Assembly (NCBI GenBank): GCA_037447655.1
Contig: JBBHKE010000985.1
Coordinates: 1 to 64,000, forward strand
DNA length: 64,000 nt
From: Zygnema cylindricum
Lineage: Eukaryota > Streptophyta > Zygnematophyceae > Zygnematales > Zygnemataceae
Reading direction: 5' to 3'
The notes beneath the pieces are model-generated. The model made no database searches. It had not been told where the DNA came from and saw only the letters and a list, made by a program, of their open reading frames with translations. The translations under genes were made by a program, and so were the position numbers. Of the stretch, positions 59,501 to 64,000 are shown piece by piece. Within the stretch, counting starts at the first letter, position 1; each line of letters starts with the position of its first letter.

Positions 59501-61391
59501 GATAAAAATATGGAAAAAAGGACTCTAACCCTCTCTCATTACCTTCCTCGCGCTCTCTCTAACACACGCCCGCGACCTCACCCAAACCCGCTTAAAACCT
59601 CTTCCTCAAGTTCCCATCTCTCTCTCTCTTTCCTCTCTTTTGTCCTCTACCTCTGTCTCAACCTTTTTTCCCTCTCTCTTGCTGTCCCCTCTCTCCTCTC
59701 TCTCCCCTTTCCCTCCTCTCTCTCTCTCCCCTTTTACCCGTCAGAGCCTCTCCGACACTCGCCCTCTCCTCCTCGCGTCCCTCTAACCCCCTCGTTCTTT
59801 TTTCCCATTGCCCTTGCCCTTCTCACCCACTTGCCTCTCCTCCACCCCCGGGTCCTTTTCCACCATCAAGTCACGAAAACTTATATATTTAGATTGTTTG
59901 CATAAAAATTGTAGAATAAAATTTGTTTTATTTTTATAAACTTCAAAATTAGCTCATAGATCTCTGTGGCGAACTATTTTTTGACAGTAAATCATTCCAT
60001 TTAGTCCAGTTTTGATGCTCAACACAATCAGTGTCATGTCTCTTACAAGATTTGGAGGGATGTCAGTTGAACGATGGACGAGGGAATGCTTCCACTCAAC
60101 TCGTTGTCAGATAGCAATCTGTGAAGAAACAGACATTCGCAAAACCAATCAGAAAAAAAAACATATATATATATATATATCAAGGGAAAAAAAAAACAAT
60201 ATATTAATTTTAATGTCACTAGTGTATTTCTTTATACGCACTCCCCTTCCCCTTTCCCTCCTCCCACCATGTTTTTTGGACAATTTGTCACTTATTTTGT
60301 AAATAAAATATAAATTCGACATATATAAGTTAATACATAGATCTAAATTAGCAGTAGTAAAAGTTTATAACAAGGAATTACCTCCAAAAAGCCTATAGAG
60401 TAAAGGTCAACCAAAAAAAATTACAAAACAAAATCTTATGATTAAGGTTTACCAAATATTAACCTCCCCCCCCTCTTACCCTCCTCCAGTACCCCCCCCG
60501 GCCCCGACCGCTATCGCCCCATGCCCTTCTTTCCCCTCCCCCTCTCTCGCACCCTCCGCCTTCACCTCCCTCGTACCTCCCCCACCTCTCTCTCCAGCTA
60601 CCACGCCATCACTCTTTCCTTCTTTCTCTGTCTCTCCCTCTTTACCCCCTTTTTTCTTTCCCACTTTTCCTTTCCCACTTTTCCTTTCCCCTCCCTTTTT
60701 CTCTTTCCTTATCACACCTTTCACCGTCCTATTTTTTCTCGTCTCTTTCTCTCATTTTTTTCTCTCCCCTTATCCTCCTCTCCCCCTCTCCCCTTCTAAC
60801 CCTCGACCCTTCTTCCCCTCGCTCACTCTCCCGCTCTCCCTCTCTCATCTTGTGTTCCACCCCTTCTCCCCCCTTCCCTATCTCACCGTCCACTCTCTCC
60901 ACCTCTCTATTCTCTCTCTCCCACTTCCGCTCTCTCCCACACCCCTCTACGCCCCCGTCCCTACCTCACGCCCGTCCCCTCTTCCCCTTCTCTCTCTCTG
61001 GCCCTTTCCCCCTCCACAGCCCCCTCTCCCTTGTCCTCTTTATCTTCCTCTCTTCTACTCTCTCTTTCTCCCCCTCTCTCAGTCTCCTCTTTTTACTCTT
61101 CCCCCTCCTCCCCCTCCCCCTCCTCTCTCTCTCTCTACCACGTCCTCCCCCTCAGATTGTCTTTTATAAATGTTAAAATATAAGTAAAATTCAAAATGAG
61201 AATGATTTTATTTTAACAAACTTCAAAATTACTTGTGTGTTGAACACTTTTTTGCAAAATTTTTTTTTTATTTGGACCACTTTTTATGCGTAACACAACC
61301 GTAGTGTCATGTGTCTCACAATTCTTGGAGGGATGTCAGTTGACCGATAGACGATGGAATGCTTCCACTCATCTGGTTGTAATTGAGAACT
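47486..61391 (-). CDS. split LRR gene: five single-repeat 72-nt exons in giant introns (partial)
   Basis: Five conserved cores each encode one extracellular plant-type LRR on the minus strand. In transcript order they are 61391-61320, 60118-60047, 55918-55847, 50917-50846 and 47557-47486. Every exon starts with A and ends TT, so joining gives TTA (Leu), keeps phase 2 and yields an uninterrupted LxxLxLxxNxLSGxIPxxIxxLTSL array. Donors are GTAAG in four and GTGAG in one. Four acceptors are AG; exon A has AT there, with AAG three bases downstream. LRRs of this class form ligand-binding ectodomains of plant receptor kinases and receptor-like proteins, and one-repeat 72-nt exons are known in such genes. 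Introns are 1.2, 4.1, 4.9 and 3.3 kb, filled with purine/pyrimidine and AT tracts. Differences among exons fall mostly at third codon positions or variable LRR sites. No start, signal peptide, transmembrane, kinase or stop exon was found, so the product is partial or the array is a relic. Confidence 0.82.
47890..48700. repeat. AT-rich triplet tract
   Basis: TTA/ATT/AAT words in the intron between LRR exons B and A. The boundary with the core is marked by GCCAAAATTTATCACTTC, which recurs next to exons C and D. Confidence 0.85.
48740..50780. repeat. 2.0-kb pyrimidine-only tract
   Basis: CTCTCCC words with very few purines, ending in CCCAATATCCCCTCCCCC, a phrase also found at the end of the 46.2-47.4 kb tract. 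This shows that tract ends were duplicated along with the LRR cores. Confidence 0.9.
50846..50917 (-). CDS. LRR exon B
   Basis: Follows acceptor TCTCACAG, encodes ILRSNQLSGSIPSSIGQLTS then LET, and ends TT before GTAAGAC. Exactly 72 nt. The repeat matches the plant consensus at every conserved site. Confidence 0.88.
51190..51420 (+). mobile_element. tRNA-derived SINE-like element
   Basis: A box TGGTTAGAGCTA (51198) and B box GGTTCGAGTCC (51238-51248) have near-canonical sequence and spacing, followed by CCTGCCGGACTC and a non-tRNA body containing GGACAGCCATGGCTCAGCC. The acceptor stem does not close, so I call it a SINE and not a tRNA gene. It lies in the LRR intron between exons C and B. 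Confidence 0.6.
51421..52960. other. intronic non-coding region
   Basis: GTAC-word-rich DNA like that at 16-31 kb, then a pyrimidine patch at 52735-52840 and a purine patch at 52873-52925. No exon recognised. Confidence 0.4.
52966..53266. repeat. tandem repeats: 25-bp duplication, then AT-rich units of about 26 bp
   Basis: AAGGGGAGATACATCGCCAT is repeated twice at about 52966-53012. It runs into imperfect units of about 26 bp (ATATACAGAATTATAATATA type) to about 53160, and then into TA-rich simple sequence. Confidence 0.85.
53421..53566. repeat. (TTG/TTA)n triplet microsatellite
   Basis: GTT and ATT triplets alternate for about 145 bp, giving a poly-Asn frame on the minus strand. That frame is a repeat product, not a gene. 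Confidence 0.9.
53646..53666 (+). repeat. short TTTAGGG telomere-type run
   Basis: Two perfect TTTAGGG units and one TTTAGAG. TTTAGGG is the plant-type telomere repeat. Three units are too few to prove telomeric origin. Confidence 0.45.
53918..54015. repeat. CATGTCA/ACGTCA degenerate array
   Basis: About a dozen partial copies of CATGTCA, CACGTCA, CATGGCA and related words, spaced roughly 8 to 10 bp apart. Each unit is nearly self-complementary. Confidence 0.7.
54263..54546 (+). pseudogene. calcium-dependent protein kinase fragment, nonsense-mutated
   Basis: An exon ending at 54304 reads NFKDIVGFGYYVAPE before donor GTAAGC, the activation segment of a CDPK-type kinase. After an intron ending GCGCAG, the exon 54454-54546 reads VLPRKYGSKAKE, a TAG, then SSGVIFYIILCGVPSFGP before donor GTGAGT, matching the CDPK stretch that normally has ADIWSAGV. 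The TAG at 54490-54492 replaces the Trp, and the conserved Asp two residues earlier is lost. CDPKs are plant and protist calcium-activated Ser/Thr kinases. Other exons were not found. The fragment lies antisense in the intron between LRR exons C and B. Confidence 0.65.
54547..55480. other. non-coding region with GTGAGT-rich repeats
   Basis: From 54617 (TGTTAGAAATACTGGG) it has some LTR-like features and includes AATAAA near 55226. 55081-55190 is dominated by GTGAGAGTAAGTG words, and 55255-55480 by repeats of GATCCGAT. No protein domain was seen. A solo LTR is possible but its borders are unproven. Confidence 0.35.
55847..55918 (-). CDS. LRR exon C
   Basis: Follows acceptor GTTGCAG, encodes RLSYNQLSGTIPSSISQLTS then LRE, and ends TT before GTAAGAC. 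Exactly 72 nt. Confidence 0.88.
56150..57110. repeat. AT-rich triplet tract
   Basis: TTA/ATT/TTG triplet DNA in the intron between LRR exons D and C. Hydrophobic Ile/Val frames here are repeat products. Confidence 0.85.
57115..59520. repeat. 2.4-kb purine-only tract, inverted relative to its neighbours
   Basis: GAGGGAGA words with almost no pyrimidines on the plus strand, whereas the other tracts of this gene region are pyrimidine on that strand. The switch to pyrimidine at about 59520 is abrupt. Confidence 0.9.
59525..59870. repeat. pyrimidine-rich tract
   Basis: CTCTCTC words running up to the conserved core of LRR exon D. It ends with CCACCATCAAGTCACG, like the end of the 55.5-55.6 kb tract before exon C (CAACCATCAAGATACG). 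Confidence 0.85.
60047..60118 (-). CDS. LRR exon D
   Basis: Follows acceptor CTTCACAG, encodes LLSDNELSGSIPSSIVQLTS then LQI, and ends TT before GTAAGAG. Exactly 72 nt. Confidence 0.88.
60460..61155. repeat. pyrimidine-only tract
   Basis: CTCCCC words filling most of the short intron between LRR exons E and D. A 243-codon Ser/Pro/Leu frame across it is a composition product. Confidence 0.9.
61320..61391 (-). CDS. LRR exon E
   Basis: Follows acceptor ATCAAAG, encodes VLNYNQMSGSIPSSIGQLTS then LQE, and ends TT before GTGAGAC. Exactly 72 nt. The donor change from GTAAG to GTGAG keeps a functional donor consensus. It is the first exon of the array found in this window. Confidence 0.86.
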
Positions 61392-61579
61392 CTTTGATAA
61401 TAGACATCCACAAAACAAATCATAAAAATTAAAAATTGAAAACAAAAAAAATATCAAAGGACAAAAACCTATAGTTTACATTTTTCAAAAACACTAAGGC
61501 ATTTGTTTACATGCAAATTTTGTCCCCCTTCTGTTTAACCTTCAACCCCGACCCTTTATTTTCAAAAAAATGAAGGTCA

Positions 61580-63110
61580 ATTTAAAATAATTAAATTACT
61601 ATATATTAAAATGACAATTTTTATTTTTTAAATTAGATCTTTATGTTTTACCGGTGTTCTTTAGAGACCGTTTTTATTTTACATCATTAGGAATTACTTA
61701 ACGGTTTTTCTTATAATTGATTATTATTTTTTCAATGATTTTTTGTAATTAATAATTCACTTTTATCATCGTTGCAATTATATTATTGTTAATCATTTCT
61801 TCAAAATTTACATTCATACTTTTAAAAACATTTTATATATTTTTTTATTATAATTATTAATATTACTATATTTTACTACGATCATCATTGTTATTTATTT
61901 TATTAATATATACTATCACTATTTGAATTATTGTCGTTGTAAGTATTGAAAAATAGTGTTTAACATTATTACTATGAGTAACTATTATTCATATTATTAT
62001 TATTTTTGTTATTATCACTAATATTTTTATTATTAATATTCATATTAATTTTACTATTAATATTATTATTATTATCATTATTGTTATTCATAATACTAGT
62101 TTATTATTAATATTATTATGTTTCTTTTTATTGTTATTTTTATTGTTATTATTGAAATTTCTATTATTATTTTTGTTTCTATTATTATTATTTTGGTTGT
62201 TGTTATTATTGTGATTTTTGTTGTTATTATGATTCTCGTTTTTTTTTCGATTGTTGTTATTCTGGTGATTGTCGTTATCGTTGTGATTGATGTTATTACT
62301 ATAAGTATTGTTGAGAATACGATTGTTGTTATTGTTATGATTGGTGTGATTGTTGTTATTGTAGTGATTGTTGTTTTTGCATTAATTGTTGTTATTGTTA
62401 TTTTTGTTGTTATTTTTGTTCTACATGTTTTATTTATTATTGTTGCTATTACAGTTGTAGTTGTCGTTATTAATATTGTTGTTATTATTGTGATTATTGT
62501 TATTATTGTTATTATTATTATTGTTATTATTACTACTATTAAAGTATTGATTATTGATTATTGCGTATTAAGTGTTAATAATTATGTCACGGTTATTAAT
62601 CATTAATTACAAAATAGCACAGATTAAGTATTAAGTTTTAAATATCAAGTTGTTTATCAAGCATCAAGTAGTAATTAATTAATATAAAACATTGACTGTA
62701 GATTATTAAGTATTATTTATGAATCATTAATTAATAATAATTAAGTATTTAGTATTAAGTATTAAGTATGGAGGATTAAGTATTGAGTTTAACTTTTAAT
62801 ACGTATGAATTGTTCGATATTGATAACAAACTTTCAAGTATTTACCACTAATTATTGAAAATTAAGTAATGAGTATTAACTTCAAATTTGAATTAGAAAA
62901 TTTTAATTACTTAGTATTAAATAATAAGTATTATGTTTTCATTTTTAATTATTAATCATCAGATATTAAGTATTAGATATTTTATTTTAATTATTGCTTA
63001 TTAATCATTAAGCATTAACTACTGATTATTATTAAATATCAAGTAATAAGTCTTAAATATTACGACTAAAGTATTAATTACTAAGTTTAAATTCTTAAAT
63101 ATTAAATAAA
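61580..63110. repeat. 1.5-kb AT-rich triplet tract
   Basis: GTT/ATT triplet DNA upstream of exon E on the sense (minus) strand. Its right half has recurring TTAAGTATT/TAATTATT words like those at 40201-41500 in the reverse orientation. Confidence 0.85.
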
Positions 63111-63114
63111 TAAT

Positions 63115-64000
63115 TTCTCCTCTCTTTCTCTCACTCTCTCTCTCTCTCTCTCCATCTTTTTCCCCATCTCTCTCCATCTCTCCCTCACCCTCTCTCTACC
63201 TTCCTCTTCAGTACCCCTCACTCTTCCCCCCCATCACTCCCTCTACTCATCTCCCCCTCACCTCTAACACTCACCCTCAACACTTCTCCTCTTCCCACCT
63301 TCCAGCCCCCGCCTCACTTTTCCTCTTCCCCTCCCCCTCCCCTCCTCTCCCTCGCCCACTCTCTCCCTCTCTCTCCCGCTCTCTCTTTCTTTTCCTTTCC
63401 CGCTCTCTCCTTCTCTCCCTCTCCCCCTCGCCGCCTTTCTGCCTCTCCACGACGTCTTTTCTCAACCTCTCCTACTCTCCTTTCGTCTCTCCCTCTCCCT
63501 TCCTCCATCCCTCTCTCACCCTCTTTTTTCTCCCTCTCCCCCTTTCCTCCAGTCCCTCTCTCCCCCTCGCCACTTCTCCTTCATGATCCTTCTCCACCTC
63601 CCCACGTTCCCCCCGCCCCAACTCCCCATGCCCCTCTCTCTCCCCCACCTCCAATCTCCTCCCCTCCACCTCTTCCCTCACTCTCTATTCCTTTCCTCAC
63701 CCTCTTCCCCTCTCTTTTCCCATCTCTCCTCTATCCCCTCTCTACTTCTTCCTTGTTACCAGTTTCCCTTTTCCTCTCTACTCCCTCTCACCTCTCGTTC
63801 TCCCTCCCCTCTATCCTCCATCTCTCCTCTCTCATTCTCCATCTCTCACCATCTCCCCTGTCCCCCTTTCTCCCTGACTCCACCTAACCGTCTCCCCCTC
63901 ACCCCCTCTCCACCTTCCTCCCCCCAATGACATACCACTTTCACCCTCCCCCCCCCCCTCACTCCTTTTTGCCCCCTCCACACCTCTCTCTCTCCCCCTC
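63115..64000. repeat. pyrimidine-only tract running off the window
   Basis: CTCTCCC words to the window end. By the pattern of the other units a further LRR core could follow just beyond the window. Confidence 0.9.

Noticed and set aside
62118-62606. 162-codon Ile/Val-rich frame resembling a membrane protein
   Set aside because: It is a direct translation of GTT/ATT triplet DNA, the same as in the other AT tracts, with no start context or splice signal.

Overview
The window is nuclear DNA of a eukaryote with spliceosomal introns, most likely of the green-plant lineage. Evidence for this is a four-MA3-domain protein of the plant MRF type, plant-consensus leucine-rich repeats (LRRs), a fragment that reads like a plant calcium-dependent protein kinase (CDPK), Ty1/copia elements whose primer site matches initiator Met-tRNA, and a short TTTAGGG-type run. 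The very large, repeat-filled introns and the sparse genes would suit a large-genome streptophyte alga such as a charophyte. That placement is inference, and the species is not determined.

From 1 to 6.2 kb there is a head-to-head pair of ADP-ribosyltransferase (PARP) genes. The minus-strand gene fuses seven CCCH zinc fingers to a PARP catalytic domain; the plus-strand gene carries a complete PARP domain with an H-Y-E triad. A second head-to-head pair of CCCH-array genes lies at 18.2-20.3 kb. One member has a frameshifted last finger and the other is cut by a copia LTR. Between the pairs are a non-autonomous hAT element with an exact 8-bp target duplication (7.06-8.33 kb), a MITE whose end has grown into a 27-bp minisatellite (8.6-9.0 kb), and an intact five-exon MA3/PDCD4-like gene (9.4-13.9 kb).

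From 20 to 46 kb, mobile DNA dominates. There is an internally deleted copia element (20.3-22.2 kb), a MITE family with a tandem nest at 27-28.7 kb, a complete but inactivated copia element on the minus strand (32.7-38.6 kb), gag fragments, and tRNA-derived SINE-like elements.

From about 46 to 64 kb the sequence looks at first like junk: kilobase blocks of pyrimidine- or purine-only DNA alternating with AT-rich triplet DNA. Five places inside it carry a conserved core. Read on the minus strand, each core is a 72-nt exon (one with a lost or moved acceptor) coding one plant-type LRR. Each begins with A after an AG acceptor and ends TT before a GTAAG or GTGAG donor. Joined in order, the exons give an unbroken in-phase LRR array. 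This is the main finding: a minus-strand LRR gene spread over at least 14 kb, one repeat per exon, apparently built by duplicating an exon together with its flanking intron. No start, signal peptide, transmembrane or kinase exon of this gene was found. A kinase pseudo-fragment lies antisense inside one of its introns.
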